Shown: positions 25,378 through 33,989 of the stretch, piece by piece
How positions within the stretch are numbered: the stretch's first letter is position 1
Layout: every line of letters starts with the position of its first letter
Source of the DNA: Actinomycetota bacterium
Lineage (GTDB): Bacteria; Actinomycetota; Aquicultoria; Subteraquimicrobiales; Subteraquimicrobiaceae
DNA length: 59,637 nt
NCBI GenBank assembly: GCA_030018275.1
Contig: JASEGB010000002.1
Coordinates: forward strand, 1-59,637
Direction of reading: 5' to 3'
Translations under genes and position numbers: made by a program
The notes under the pieces: generated by a model
What the model was told of the DNA's origin: nothing
The model's database searches: none
The model's input: only the letters and a program-made list of their open reading frames with translations

Positions 25378-27466
25378 GAGAATCTCCCGACTTCCCAAGA
25401 CCCTTTTCAGGAGGATATCCATAGGATATACGAGTGTGATAAATACTCGTCAACTCATTGACAAAGGCTTGCGTAACCTTTTCCAAATCACTCAAGGTAA
25501 GATGGCTTTCATCAAGCTGACCATCCTCAAGTTTATTGCGGGTGATCTTTCTTATTAGTTGCTCAAGACGAGCGGGGGAGGGCTTGGAAATGGTTCTAGC
25601 AGCGGCTTCTACGGAATCCGCGAGCATAACAAAGGCAGCCTCTGGAGTCTGCGGTTTTACTCCGGAGTATCGAAAATCCGCCTCGCAAACTTGTTCCTTC
25701 TCCACCTTCTCTTTAGCCCGATGGAAAAAATAACTGACTAAACTCGTCCCATGATGTTCACGGATGATATCGATGATCTCCTTTGGTAATCTACGTTTCT
25801 TAGCTAGCTCTACCCCTTCTTTGACGTGAGCGGTTATTATCAAGCAACTTAAGTTTGGATTTGTCCTATCGTGAGGATTCTCTCCCCCAAGCTGATTCTC
25901 CGTGAAGAAGAAAGGACGCTTCATTTTGCCGATATCATGGTAGTATGCGCCCACCCGAGCGAGTAAAGGATTCACACCCACGCCCTCAGCAGCTGCTGCT
26001 GCAAGATTTCCCGTTACCACACTGTGATTATATGTTCCCGGTGCCTTCATCATCAACTCCCGCAAAAGAGGGTTATTTGGATTGGAGAGCTCGAGAAGGC
26101 GAATATCGGTGGTGATATGGAAGGCGGATTCCAGGAAAGGCAACGTCCCTATGGTCAACACCCCGGAAAGGAATCCGCTGACCAGTCCCATACTACAACT
26201 GAATAGAGTCTCCCGCAAAGTTAGACCAGCTATAAAGCTCACAGCGAAGCACAGATAAAATAAACTCAAGCTGACTAAAAGAGCGGCCCGTGTAAGATCA
26301 CCGCGGTGAGAGATGCGAGAGACCATATATATTGCAAAAAGTCCACTTAACACAGCCACTATTACATATTGCAGACTCTCCGTCATTACCCCGGTGAGCA
26401 ATCCACTCAATAAAAGCATAACTAGGGCAGCTTGAGGATTAAACAAAATGGTGGTGAGCATGGCAATTCCGGCGATGGGAATGAGATATGGTGAAAAGAA
26501 GGGGATTACAATCTTTGCCATCAAAACCGCCATGGTCAATAATATTCCCAAAAGAAAGATCAACCGAGTGCTGTCGAAGATCTTCCTTTGATACTTGTAA
26601 AGATAGATGCCAAAGGCCCCAAGCACACTTAAAACGAGTAGAGCAAGACCCGATATCTTTTTTGCTCCGGCGCCCGTGAGTAGCCCTAATTTCCTTAAAA
26701 TTTTAAATTGTTGCTCGGAGACGATTTCGCCCTCCCTTACGACTATTTCTCCCTTCATCTTCTTTACGATATAGGGTTTAACCATAGCCGCCGCTTGTCT
26801 CCGCAATTTCTGAGTTTCCTTGGAGTTAAAAAGATAGTTAGCCTCCAAGAAAACCGAACCCACTTCGGCTATGACCTTATCTTTGTCTCTCCCGAAGCGG
26901 AGTTCGCTGGCAATTGCATGCAACTCTCCCTTCCTGGTCGCTAAATCCTCCTTCTTGACGTGGCCATGCATTAACCCAGTCACGATTTCAACTGTCTTAG
27001 ACTCCAGTCGGTTTAACTCTTCATCTGTGAGATTAAGACAGGTCTTCAAGATATCCCCGGAAATTATCGGTCCGAATTTGTTACGAAGCAAATCGAGTCG
27101 GGCTTTGGGTGTTAAAGTCTGATCCGATTTCGCCCCACGCACAGAATTGAAGAAATCCCGGATATTTCCCTCAACGCGTGGCAATGCTGATGCATCGTAC
27201 TTGTAAACCTTCTTTACACCTTCATAGGCCTTCCTGCGCAGAGTCTCCGTCCTTGCTGCATCCTCAAATTCGATGGTTCGAGGTGCTTTAATGGTTGAGG
27301 GACTAGGCTTTCCGATTTTGATGCGGCCGATTCCTTGAGGGAAAAAACTCACGGAGAGAATGGTGGTCAAAGCCACGAAGAAGAGTAATGCCAACACAAC
27401 ATATTTAAAAATGGGAATCTCTGAAAGATCTTTGATAGCCTTTTTAAATTTATTAACGCCTATCAT
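25358..27466 (-). CDS. pgpH: 7TM-HD domain c-di-AMP phosphodiesterase (PgpH-like)
   Basis: Membrane-bound HD phosphodiesterase that degrades c-di-AMP in Gram-positive relatives. About 700 residues: one N-terminal membrane helix, an extracellular 7TMR-HDED domain to about residue 290, seven membrane helices (about 290-470), then a cytosolic HD domain with NHSVVTGNLAAAAAEGVG and YYHDIGKMKRPFFF, followed by REHHGTSLVSYF. ATG 27466, six bases after GGGGGA, is preferred over the upstream frame start at 27508. It overlaps phoH by 14 bp. Confidence 0.94.
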   Translation of the reverse strand: MIGVNKFKKAIKDLSEIPIFKYVVLALLFFVALTTILSVSFFPQGIGRIKIGKPSPSTIKAPRTIEFEDAARTETLRRKAYEGVKKVYKYDASALPRVEGNIRDFFNSVRGAKSDQTLTPKARLDLLRNKFGPIISGDILKTCLNLTDEELNRLESKTVEIVTGLMHGHVKKEDLATRKGELHAIASELRFGRDKDKVIAEVGSVFLEANYLFNSKETQKLRRQAAAMVKPYIVKKMKGEIVVREGEIVSEQQFKILRKLGLLTGAGAKKISGLALLVLSVLGAFGIYLYKYQRKIFDSTRLIFLLGILLTMAVLMAKIVIPFFSPYLIPIAGIAMLTTILFNPQAALVMLLLSGLLTGVMTESLQYVIVAVLSGLFAIYMVSRISHRGDLTRAALLVSLSLFYLCFAVSFIAGLTLRETLFSCSMGLVSGFLSGVLTIGTLPFLESAFHITTDIRLLELSNPNNPLLRELMMKAPGTYNHSVVTGNLAAAAAEGVGVNPLLARVGAYYHDIGKMKRPFFFTENQLGGENPHDRTNPNLSCLIITAHVKEGVELAKKRRLPKEIIDIIREHHGTSLVSYFFHRAKEKVEKEQVCEADFRYSGVKPQTPEAAFVMLADSVEAAARTISKPSPARLEQLIRKITRNKLEDGQLDESHLTLSDLEKVTQAFVNELTSIYHTRISYGYPPEKGLGKSGDSHGNPRK

Positions 27467-28457
27467 GAATATCCCCCAAAACTGAAGGGGCTTTTTTGCT
27501 CTCCTCAAAATTTTTATAAGCCTCTACGATCCTTTGGACAATCTTATGGCGCACCACATCACGCGCGGTGAGATGAATAAAGCTGATACCCTCTATCTTC
27601 AAGAGAATTTTCTCCACAATTATGAGCCCCGATTGTTGACCGTGGGGAAGATCAATCTGTGTTACATCTCCAGTTACCACTATCTTCGAGCCAAAGCCCA
27701 ACCTCGTCAGGAACATCTTTATCTGCTCGGGAGTGGTATTTTGAGCCTCGTCAAGGAGGATGAATGAATCGTTTAGAGTTCTCCCCCTCATGAACGCCAG
27801 GGGGGCAACTTCGATGGTGCGTTGATCCATGAGTCTTCGGATTTCTTCTGCGTCCATCATATCGTAGAGAGCATCGTATAAAGGTCTCAAGTATGGGTCG
27901 ATCTTCTCATATAGGTCGCCAGGTAAAAATCCCAGTTTCTCTCCGGCCTCAACGGCTGGACGGGTGAGGATAATTCGCCCAATGGCTTTACTCTTTAGTG
28001 CCTGAACCGCCATGGCCATTGCCAGATAGGTCTTACCTGTACCGGCCGGTCCAATCACAAAGGTAATCGTGCTATTCCGCATGGAATCAACGTATTTTTT
28101 CTGTCCAATGGTCTTTGGTCCGATGGCTTTGCCTCGATGAACAAGAATGGTGTCTGAAAAGACCTCGGAAGGAGGAATCTCCTCCTCACTGCGAAGGAGC
28201 TCGACGGCATGACTTACGCTTTGTGGGGTAAGACACTGTCCCTGAGCCAGAACGTTCAGGAGCTCTCGGAAAAGATTGGCGACAATTCGAATTTCCTCCC
28301 GATCACCCGTGATCGTTATCTCATTTCCCCTGACGAGAATATTGCTTCTTCTAAACTGCTCCTCTATAATTTTGAGCAATTCATCACGATGCCCCAAAAG
28401 ATCAACCATGGATTGATCACTGGGGACGGATATCTTGACTTCCTTCGATTTCTTCAA
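27453..28457 (-). CDS. phoH: PhoH-like ATPase
   Basis: A P-loop NTPase of 334 residues related to superfamily 1 helicases. The N-terminal KH-like segment is followed by the PhoH domain: Walker A GPAGTGKTYLAMA, Walker B FILLDEAQNTTPEQIKMFL and VVTGDVTQIDLP. Its role is not fully settled; it is commonly linked with ybeY in RNA metabolism, and here pgpH and ybeY follow with overlapping ends. The TTG start at 28457 has an AGAGAGG site nine bases upstream. Confidence 0.95.
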   Translation of the reverse strand: MKKSKEVKISVPSDQSMVDLLGHRDELLKIIEEQFRRSNILVRGNEITITGDREEIRIVANLFRELLNVLAQGQCLTPQSVSHAVELLRSEEEIPPSEVFSDTILVHRGKAIGPKTIGQKKYVDSMRNSTITFVIGPAGTGKTYLAMAMAVQALKSKAIGRIILTRPAVEAGEKLGFLPGDLYEKIDPYLRPLYDALYDMMDAEEIRRLMDQRTIEVAPLAFMRGRTLNDSFILLDEAQNTTPEQIKMFLTRLGFGSKIVVTGDVTQIDLPHGQQSGLIIVEKILLKIEGISFIHLTARDVVRHKIVQRIVEAYKNFEESKKAPSVLGDIHDRR

Positions 28458-28491
28458 CGCTGAAAACCTCTCTTAATATCTACCTATTATA

Positions 28492-28938
28492 TCACGCCTC
28501 CAACATCTCCCGTGTCATCTCACTAACTTTTTTCTTATCGGCTCTGCCCACTATCTTGGGTATTATAGCGCGCATCACCTTCCCCATATCCCTGGGACCC
28601 TTCGCCTCCACCTCTGAAATCGTCTCCTTTATGAGCGCCTTGATTTCCTCCTCAGACAGCGGAGGAGGCAGATACGCTCTTAAGACATCCGCCTCAAATC
28701 TCTCTTTTTTAGCATGACTTTGCTGTCCCACTCTTTCGTACTCTTCAGCAGCTTCTTCCCACTTCTTCATTTCCCTCGCGATGATCTCTATTACTTCCTC
28801 CTCCGCTAACTCTCCCCTCTTCTCTATTTCGGCATTGTGAATCTCCGAAAGAAGCATCCTGAGTGCCGATAGTCTATCATGATCCCGATTTTTTAGAGCT
28901 TCTTTCGTATCCGCTTCGATCCTTTCCTTCAACTTCAA
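28492..28938 (-). CDS. yqeY: GatB/YqeY domain protein
   Basis: 148-residue protein of the YqeY family, related to the tail domain of the amidotransferase GatB and thought to interact with tRNA. It begins LKERIEADTKEALKNRDHDR and ends with the family segment GPRDMGKVMRAIIPKIVGRADKK. TTG start at 28938 follows a GGGGGTG. The gene sits between hit and phoH, where rpsU is often found in related genomes; no rpsU is seen here. Confidence 0.94.
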   Translation of the reverse strand: MKLKERIEADTKEALKNRDHDRLSALRMLLSEIHNAEIEKRGELAEEEVIEIIAREMKKWEEAAEEYERVGQQSHAKKERFEADVLRAYLPPPLSEEEIKALIKETISEVEAKGPRDMGKVMRAIIPKIVGRADKKKVSEMTREMLEA

Positions 28939-28956
28939 GTTAATACACCCCCTTGT

Positions 28957-29050
28957 TTAGTCGGTAGTTTATTAGTCGGTAGTTGCTTAGTCGGTAGTTG
29001 GGAGCGAGAAAATCTTTACATCACACTCCCGACTCCCCACTACCGACTAC
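28957..29050. repeat. Tandem TTAGTCGGTAGTT units with inverted copy
   Basis: Three copies of TTAGTCGGTAGTT at 28957, 28972 and 28987 (15-bp period) are followed by an inverted copy CCCACTACCGACTA at 29035-29049, with GGGAG/CTCCC inside. The third unit and the inverted copy can form a hairpin of about 15 bp just after the hit stop on the minus strand. Related inverted repeats lie at 13723-13780 and 55503-55535. Confidence 0.7.
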
Positions 29051-29059
29051 AAACTGTAG

Positions 29060-29404
29060 TTAGCCTAGGAGTCCGGGTAGCTTCTTCCCACCAAGAAGAT
29101 GAAAATGCAGATGTTCTATTTCCTGACCAGCTTCAGCCCCGACATTGGAAATTAATCTGAAACCCTTATCGGCGATTCCCTCCTTTGAAGCAACCTCCTT
29201 AGCGGTAAGGAAAATATCCGTAACTATCCGGGCATCTTCCCTGTTTACTCGCTCCATGGGATTAATATGCTTTTTGGGAACCAACAATATATGAACGGGA
29301 GCTTGGGGATTGATATCCCGAAAGGCGATAACCCTCTCGCCCTCAAAAACGATTTGGCTGGGAATCTCACCCCGAACAATCTTGCAAAATATGCACTCAG
29401 CCAT
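29060..29404 (-). CDS. HIT-family nucleotide hydrolase (HINT-like)
   Basis: Purine nucleoside phosphoramidase-type protein of 114 residues. Begins MAECIFCKIVRGEIPS, typical of HINT proteins, with zinc-binding Cys residues, and ends with the histidine triad HLHFHLLGGKKLPG. ATG 29404 after AAAGGGG is preferred to the earlier in-frame start at 29422. It lies between mtaB and yqeY, a common arrangement in Gram-positive genomes. Confidence 0.95.
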   Translation of the reverse strand: MAECIFCKIVRGEIPSQIVFEGERVIAFRDINPQAPVHILLVPKKHINPMERVNREDARIVTDIFLTAKEVASKEGIADKGFRLISNVGAEAGQEIEHLHFHLLGGKKLPGLLG

Positions 29405-29427
29405 AATATCAACCCCTTTCATATATT

Positions 29428-29630
29428 TAATTCAAAATTTAAAACTCAAAATGCAAAATAACAAAGTAAAATTCAAAATTGAACGCTTGCCAGACGGGTC
29501 CCTATCTAGAAAATCCGACGTCCGAGTGCTCATAATCTTTCGACTTTGGGCTGGAGACCCGGGACTTAAAATGATTTTGGATTTTGATCTGTAATTTTGA
29601 TTTTTGATTTTTGCATTTTAAATTCAGAAA
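29428..29630. repeat. Long AT-rich inverted repeat, hit-mtaB gap
   Basis: The left arm TTCAAAATTTAAAACTCAAA with AAAATGCAAAATAACAAAGT pairs with the right arm TTTTGATCTGTAATTTTGAT and TTTTTGCATTTTAAATT. The GC-richer centre contains ATAATCTTTCGACTTTGGGC. It resembles 16553-16735 in both arms and centre. The mtaB stop codon lies at its edge, so the last residues of MtaB may come from the repeat. Confidence 0.75.
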
Positions 29631-29632
29631 TT

Positions 29633-30916
29633 TCAAATTCTGTACTTTGACCCCACCCTTTGATATAGAAGTTTGCCATATAAGCATCCATTTTCTGCTT
29701 GTAAAGTATGGACTGTCATTAACTTTCCTTTAAGCTCTGCTGGTCCTTCAAAATATACTCGAATGTAATTGTCGGTGAGCCCGGTTAAAACTCCATTGTG
29801 GATCCGCTCCACCAGTACCTCCAAATCTCTCCCCACAAATTCTTTGACGAATTCGGCAGCTAGAACTCTATTTAAATCGAGCAATTCTGCCGATCTCTTC
29901 TCTTTCACCTCCGGTGGAATCTGATTGGGAAGAGAAGCGGCAACCGTTTCCTCACGGGGAGAGAACTTGAACACATGAGTCTTTCTGAACCTCACTTCCA
30001 TCATTAAATCCCTGGTTCGATGGAATTGCTCCTCCCCTTCCCCGGGAAATCCAACCATCACATCGGTGGTGATGGCGATCTCTGGGATGTTCTCCCTTAT
30101 CTCTCGAATGATCTGAAGATACTCCTCACGCTTGTAATCCCTATTCATGGACCTTAATATCTCGTTATCTCCGCTTTGAAGGGGAATATGGAGATGTCTG
30201 CAGAATTTTGGAGAAGATGCCATGAGTGCAATTAGCTCTGGTGTAATCTCCTTAACCTCTAAAGAGCTAAGTCGAATTCTAGCCAGGGGCATCCGGGCCA
30301 GAGCAGCTAAGAGTTTAACGAGGTTGGTCTCAGTCGGTAAATCCACACCATACTTGCCCAAACGAATTCCCGTGACCACTACTTCTTTGACACCGCTTTG
30401 AATCAGCCCTTCAACTTCGTTGAGGATTTCCTCCTCTTGCCTACTGGAAATGGTACCCCTAACGTAAGGAACAATACAGTACGAACAAAATTGATTGCAT
30501 CCGTCTTGAATTTTCACCAAAGCCCGAGTGTGTAACCGTTGAGGTTCACCACTTTCAACGCCTGAGATGGAGAGCTTCTCGACGATTAACTGAGCCAACC
30601 GAGTTTTCTCCCTATTTGGCACCGCGAGGTCGACACCGGGAATTTCCCAAATCTCGATTGGGTTTCTGTCAACATAGCAACCGGTGACCACAACAAAGCC
30701 CGATGGATTTCTCCTCACAGCTTGTCTTATCTTCTTGCGACACTTGCGATCGCTGGTACTGGTAACGGTGCAGGTATTGATGACATAAACATCTGCCTCT
30801 TCCGAGAAATCCACGAGTTCAAATCCTCGGCTTAAGAATTCTTTAATCATCGTCTCGGTCTCATACTGATTTACCTTACAACCCAGCGTATAAAAAGCTA
30901 CCTTGGGCACCTTCAT
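29633..30916 (-). CDS. mtaB: tRNA t6A37 methylthiotransferase MtaB
   Basis: Radical-SAM methylthiotransferase that converts t6A37 to ms2t6A37 in tRNAs. The N-terminal MTTase domain has FYTLGCKVNQYE with the first cluster Cys, plus NTCTVTSTSDRKC and VTGCYV. The radical SAM cluster is CNQFCSYCIVPYVRG. The TRAM-like C-terminal domain carries VLVERIHNGVLTGLTDNYIRV. ATG 30916 fits the family N-terminus (MKVPKVAFYTLG). The C-terminal few residues read into an AT-rich repeat. Confidence 0.95.
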   Translation of the reverse strand: MKVPKVAFYTLGCKVNQYETETMIKEFLSRGFELVDFSEEADVYVINTCTVTSTSDRKCRKKIRQAVRRNPSGFVVVTGCYVDRNPIEIWEIPGVDLAVPNREKTRLAQLIVEKLSISGVESGEPQRLHTRALVKIQDGCNQFCSYCIVPYVRGTISSRQEEEILNEVEGLIQSGVKEVVVTGIRLGKYGVDLPTETNLVKLLAALARMPLARIRLSSLEVKEITPELIALMASSPKFCRHLHIPLQSGDNEILRSMNRDYKREEYLQIIREIRENIPEIAITTDVMVGFPGEGEEQFHRTRDLMMEVRFRKTHVFKFSPREETVAASLPNQIPPEVKEKRSAELLDLNRVLAAEFVKEFVGRDLEVLVERIHNGVLTGLTDNYIRVYFEGPAELKGKLMTVHTLQAENGCLYGKLLYQRVGSKYRI

Positions 30917-30944
30917 CCCCTTCTCCACTTCGATTATAGCAACT

Positions 30945-31160
30945 TCATAAGTGAGTCATAAAACCACAAACTTCTGCTCAGGGCCGCTTGCAGAGCAAGT
31001 GTGAGCGACGGCGTCGTGAGCGCAATTCGAGCAGCTGCGGCAAATTGACTTAGGGAAGCGGATGTCGATTTCGCACTGCAACAGTAAGAGCAGCCCAAAG
31101 CGAACCCGAAGCTCAAGGGCGGCCCTTTGAGCACTTTGCAATGAAAATTGTGACCCAGCT
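30945..31160. repeat. Structured ~190-bp palindromic element, copy 1
   Basis: The outer arms CTCAGGGCCGCTTGCAGAGC (30977 on) and GCTCAAGGGCGGCCCTTTGA (31111-31130) are complementary. The core at 31031-31077 contains GCTGCGGCAAATTG and GCGGATGTCGATTTCGCACT, shared with the copy at 39262-39480; the right edge AAAATTGTGACCCAGC is shared too. The arms differ in sequence between copies but pair in each. It fills the gap between mtaB and the cysE-like gene. Short open frames here are products of the repeat. Confidence 0.72.
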
Positions 31161-31177
31161 ACAAACTTCGAATGGGT

Positions 31178-31885
31178 TCAATTCCACGGCTTCCCGCGCT
31201 TTTGCTTTTTAACCCTCTCACAGCTGCGTAAACGCTTCTCCAGCTCCTCAAGTTTTCTTTTCAGTTCTTCATTTTCCTTCCGAAGAAGCTTAAGTTCTCC
31301 TTCAATACCTTGCTTACCTTCGGCGGCGGTTCGTTCCCCGCCGATTCGCACAATCCTGCCCGGAATCCCAACTACCACGGCATTTGGTGGAACCGATTCC
31401 AAAACTATGGAGTTCGCTCCAATGATGGAATTTTCACCCACTGTGATGGGTCCCAGAATTTGAGCTCCACTAAATAATCGAACGCCACCACCTATCTTTG
31501 GCCATCCATCTGGAATGCCGGGCATGACAACACCCTTTCCGCTCCCACCCAGCGTGACTCCCTGCGATATCCAGACATCCTTTCCAATCTTCACCCCTCT
31601 ACCTATGACCACCCCAGAGGTGTGGTAAATTCGACAGCCGGGTCCGATCTCCGCCGCGGGGTCGATGTCAGCACCGTTTAAGAAAAGATTTAATCTGCTC
31701 AGTAAATCGGGGAGTAAGGGAATCCGCTTCTTGTAAAGTAAATGATAGAATCGGTACAAAATGAGGGCTTGGACACCAGCTCTACAGAACAAAAGCTGTA
31801 AAATTTTCCCAAAGGATGGTTTCTCTCCCTTCAAAAATTGGATATCGCCTCGTATACTTCCAATCAACTCAATCACCTTGAACAA
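31178..31885 (-). CDS. cysE: Serine O-acetyltransferase-like protein with coiled-coil tail
   Basis: Left-handed beta-helix acetyltransferase; the CysE-type region NGADIDPAAEIGPGCRIYHT, GVVIGRGVKIGKDVWISQGVT and ILGPITVGENSIIGANSIV shows the hexapeptide repeats, with the catalytic His in YHTSGVVIG. The N-terminal helical domain is shorter than in classical CysE, as in short bacterial SATs. After the helix (residues 195-225) comes a heptad-rich coiled coil (LKLLRKENEELKRKLEELEK), an unusual tail. The TTG at 31885 lies next to a dispersed repeat and lacks a clear ribosome-binding site, so the start may be a few codons later. No cysK is adjacent; another hexapeptide acyltransferase role remains possible. 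Confidence 0.85.
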   Translation of the reverse strand: MFKVIELIGSIRGDIQFLKGEKPSFGKILQLLFCRAGVQALILYRFYHLLYKKRIPLLPDLLSRLNLFLNGADIDPAAEIGPGCRIYHTSGVVIGRGVKIGKDVWISQGVTLGGSGKGVVMPGIPDGWPKIGGGVRLFSGAQILGPITVGENSIIGANSIVLESVPPNAVVVGIPGRIVRIGGERTAAEGKQGIEGELKLLRKENEELKRKLEELEKRLRSCERVKKQKRGKPWN

Positions 31886-31889
31886 AATT

Positions 31890-31972
31890 GGACTATTAAC
31901 GAGTTAGGTTTACATTTATACATTCGAGGCACTTCACCCCGACCATGGTGTTAACCCATCTTGTTAATAATA
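31890..31972 (-). repeat. Dispersed intergenic repeat, copy B with both inverted ends
   Basis: The left end GGACTATTAACGAGTTAGGT and the right end TGTTAACCCATCTTGTTAAT are imperfect inverted repeats of about 25 bp around ACATTCGAGGCACTTCACCC. Its reverse complement matches copy A (24083-24150) over 68 bp with few differences. It has no coding capacity, so it resembles a MITE-like or structured palindromic element. An AT-rich tail (31970-32000) follows. Confidence 0.8.
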
Positions 31973-32020
31973 CATTTTTTGATCTTTGCATTTTAAATTT
32001 TTCACCGGGCTATCGACAGT

Positions 32021-32782
32021 TTATGCTAATTTGCCCAATTCATAAAGGACGATGGCTAACCCCACTATGCTTGCCGTCTCCGTACGCAGGATTAAATTCC
32101 CCAACGTCACTGTTTGACCACCAATATCCCTAATCGCCAACACCTCTTCTTCAGTTAACCCACCCTCGGGACCAATGACCATGGCAACCTTCTCGGGCAT
32201 GCCGCGCCTACCGGCGGACAAACGATCATTTAAAACCTCTCGTACCGATGCCTTTTTCTCCTCTTCCCAGAAGATCAAGATCGAGTCGAAATTTGGCAGC
32301 AATTCAAGGGATTGAACCAAGGATATCGGCTCTGATACCTCGGGAAGAGTAGCTCTTTGACACTGCTTTGCAGCTTCTAAGGCGATCCTTCGCCAGCGCT
32401 GTACCCGATTTCCATCCTTGATGGCATTGAGCTTTACAACCGTGCGCTCCATGACCACGGGGACAATTTTAAAAACCCCAAGTTCAGTGGCCTTTTGGAC
32501 GATGAAATCCATCTTGGGTCCCTTGGGAAGTCCTTGAAAAAGAGCAACATGCGGAGGGAGGCTCTCTTGAACCTGATGTTTTAAAATTCGGGTTATTACC
32601 TCCTGCTTCCCTATCCTGATAATTTGAGTTTCATAAACGGATCCTCTCCCATCACAGACGATGACATTCTCTCCGGGCTTAAGCCTCAATACGTTTCTGA
32701 TGTGGTTCACATCATCGCCAACGATACAGATTTCCAAACCTTGAATGTTTTTGGGGGGAACAAAAAATCTAGGCTCGGTCAT
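32021..32782 (-). CDS. rsmE: 16S rRNA (uracil1498-N3)-methyltransferase RsmE
   Basis: SPOUT methyltransferase that methylates U1498 of 16S rRNA. Starts MTEPRFFVPPKNIQ (PUA-like N-terminal domain) with HIRNVLRLKPGE, and ends with the SPOUT knot region VAMVIGPEGGLTEEEV and TLGNLILRTETAS. ATG 32782 fits family starts; an upstream frame would add 22 residues. A degenerate LPAGR-type insertion (RLSAGRRGMPEK) precedes the IGPEGG loop in frame. It follows hrcA; dnaJ, frequent between them, is not here. Confidence 0.94.
   Translation of the reverse strand: MTEPRFFVPPKNIQGLEICIVGDDVNHIRNVLRLKPGENVIVCDGRGSVYETQIIRIGKQEVITRILKHQVQESLPPHVALFQGLPKGPKMDFIVQKATELGVFKIVPVVMERTVVKLNAIKDGNRVQRWRRIALEAAKQCQRATLPEVSEPISLVQSLELLPNFDSILIFWEEEKKASVREVLNDRLSAGRRGMPEKVAMVIGPEGGLTEEEVLAIRDIGGQTVTLGNLILRTETASIVGLAIVLYELGKLA
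32198..32223. repeat. Degenerate in-frame palindromic element in rsmE
   Basis: GCCGCGCCTACCGGCGGACA on the plus strand is read as LSAGRRGMP, only a few residues before the SAM-binding IGPEGG motif. Arms GCGCC/GGCGG are degenerate. Confidence 0.5.
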
Positions 32783-32855
32783 TTCCTTCCAATAAAAAGT
32801 CCACCCCCTCTTTAGATAGTCACGCGCAGGTGGACCATTGAACATCATTGAACAT

Positions 32856-33959
32856 TTAAGCGTGCAAAGATTCTAAAATGCGGCTTAAATTCTGAGCAAT
32901 ACACTCTACAGCGGAAATTGCCCTGGGATAATTCATTCGAGTTGGGCCCAAAATTCCCAGCGTGCCAAGGGTTTGACCACCAGCATGGTAACCCGTCGCC
33001 ACCAAACTATAATCTTGCATCTCCACGGCTTCGTTTTCCGATCCTATCCTCACTATGACTTTACTTACCCACCTGCCTCTGCCTGCTTGCCCGGCAGCCG
33101 AGTGAGGCGAGGCAGCTAGGGAGCTTAGCGATGGCGGGCAGGCTTCCAGAGCTTCACCGAGAAGTTGAAGTAATATATAACCCTGTTCTAAAGTCTTCAA
33201 TAAATTCTGAATTCTCTCCAAGCTTTCAAACTCAGGTTGACGGAGAATATTGGCAGTTCCTCCCAAATATATCCTTTCCCTTTCTTCCTGCATCAAAGAG
33301 TCAAGGATTTTATCGATTATTCCCTGTACCAAACCACTCTGCTGTGGAAGAAGGTCTGCAAATTCCCTTCTCTTTTGAGAGATTTCATATAAATTCAGGT
33401 CGGCGAGTTTTCTATTAAGGACCCTTTCCACCCTTGAAAGTTTCCTCTGGTTTATGGAGCGATCCATCTCCAATACCCGCTTTGCTACACAACCGGTATC
33501 GGTGATTAAAACCATTAATACGCTGTGAGGACAAAGAGATATTAAATCCAGATGCTTTAATGAACTTTTCCTCAGGGCGGGACCGAATACCACCGCTACG
33601 TAATTGGTGAGTTGGGATAAGAGTTGAGATGTCTCCCGCATTAAATCTTCCATCTCTTTGTTCAATTGTGTGTAGAAAAGATGAATCGATCTTTTCTCAA
33701 CCGGACTTAAACCCTCGCTTCCCATTAAGCTATCCACATAATAGCGGTATCCCCTGTCGGTGGGGATTCTCCCCGCTGAAGTGTGTGGCTGCCAGAGGTA
33801 TCCCATCTCCTCCAGCTCTGCCAATTCATTCCGCACCGTGGCCGGACTCACCCCCAATTGGTATTGCTCAACGAGTCTAAGTGAACTTACCGGTTCGGCG
33901 GTGAGGATGTAGTTGTGAACCACAGCGTAAAGTATGAGCTTTTTGCGGCTATCCAGCAT
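32856..33959 (-). CDS. hrcA: Heat-inducible transcription repressor HrcA
   Basis: Winged-helix repressor of chaperone operons in many bacteria. The N-terminal winged helix has QLGVSPATVRNELAELEEMG and LWQPHTSAGRIPTDRGYRYY, very typical. The C-terminal domain shows GTLGILGPTRMNYPRAISAVE. At 367 residues it is about 20-25 longer than usual because a 71-bp palindrome-ended element is inserted near the C-terminus (ACPPSLSSLAASPHSAAGQA and following). The usual partners grpE, dnaK and dnaJ are not adjacent. A good promoter lies upstream, but no standard CIRCE operator is present. Confidence 0.95.
   Translation of the reverse strand: MLDSRKKLILYAVVHNYILTAEPVSSLRLVEQYQLGVSPATVRNELAELEEMGYLWQPHTSAGRIPTDRGYRYYVDSLMGSEGLSPVEKRSIHLFYTQLNKEMEDLMRETSQLLSQLTNYVAVVFGPALRKSSLKHLDLISLCPHSVLMVLITDTGCVAKRVLEMDRSINQRKLSRVERVLNRKLADLNLYEISQKRREFADLLPQQSGLVQGIIDKILDSLMQEERERIYLGGTANILRQPEFESLERIQNLLKTLEQGYILLQLLGEALEACPPSLSSLAASPHSAAGQAGRGRWVSKVIVRIGSENEAVEMQDYSLVATGYHAGGQTLGTLGILGPTRMNYPRAISAVECIAQNLSRILESLHA
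33071..33143. repeat. Long in-frame palindromic element in hrcA
   Basis: About 71 bp, beginning CCTGCCTCTGCCTGCTTGCC and ending GGCGGGCAGGC, so the ends CCTGCC/GGCAGG are inverted. It adds about 24 residues to HrcA without breaking the frame. It is a longer relative of the 20-bp copies; rnr and the acs upstream region hold similar long forms. Confidence 0.78.
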
Positions 33960-33989
33960 CTTACCCCTTCCCTCTCAGGTGCTATTTGC

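Noticed and set aside
28957-29006. CRISPR-like array
   Set aside because: Three 13-bp units with 2-bp spacers are simple tandem repeats; there are no spacers or cas genes.
30934-31141. Short minus-strand frames in the mtaB-cysE gap
   Set aside because: They resemble frames at 39267-39458 only because both are read from the structured repeat; the nucleotide palindrome explains the likeness better than protein coding.
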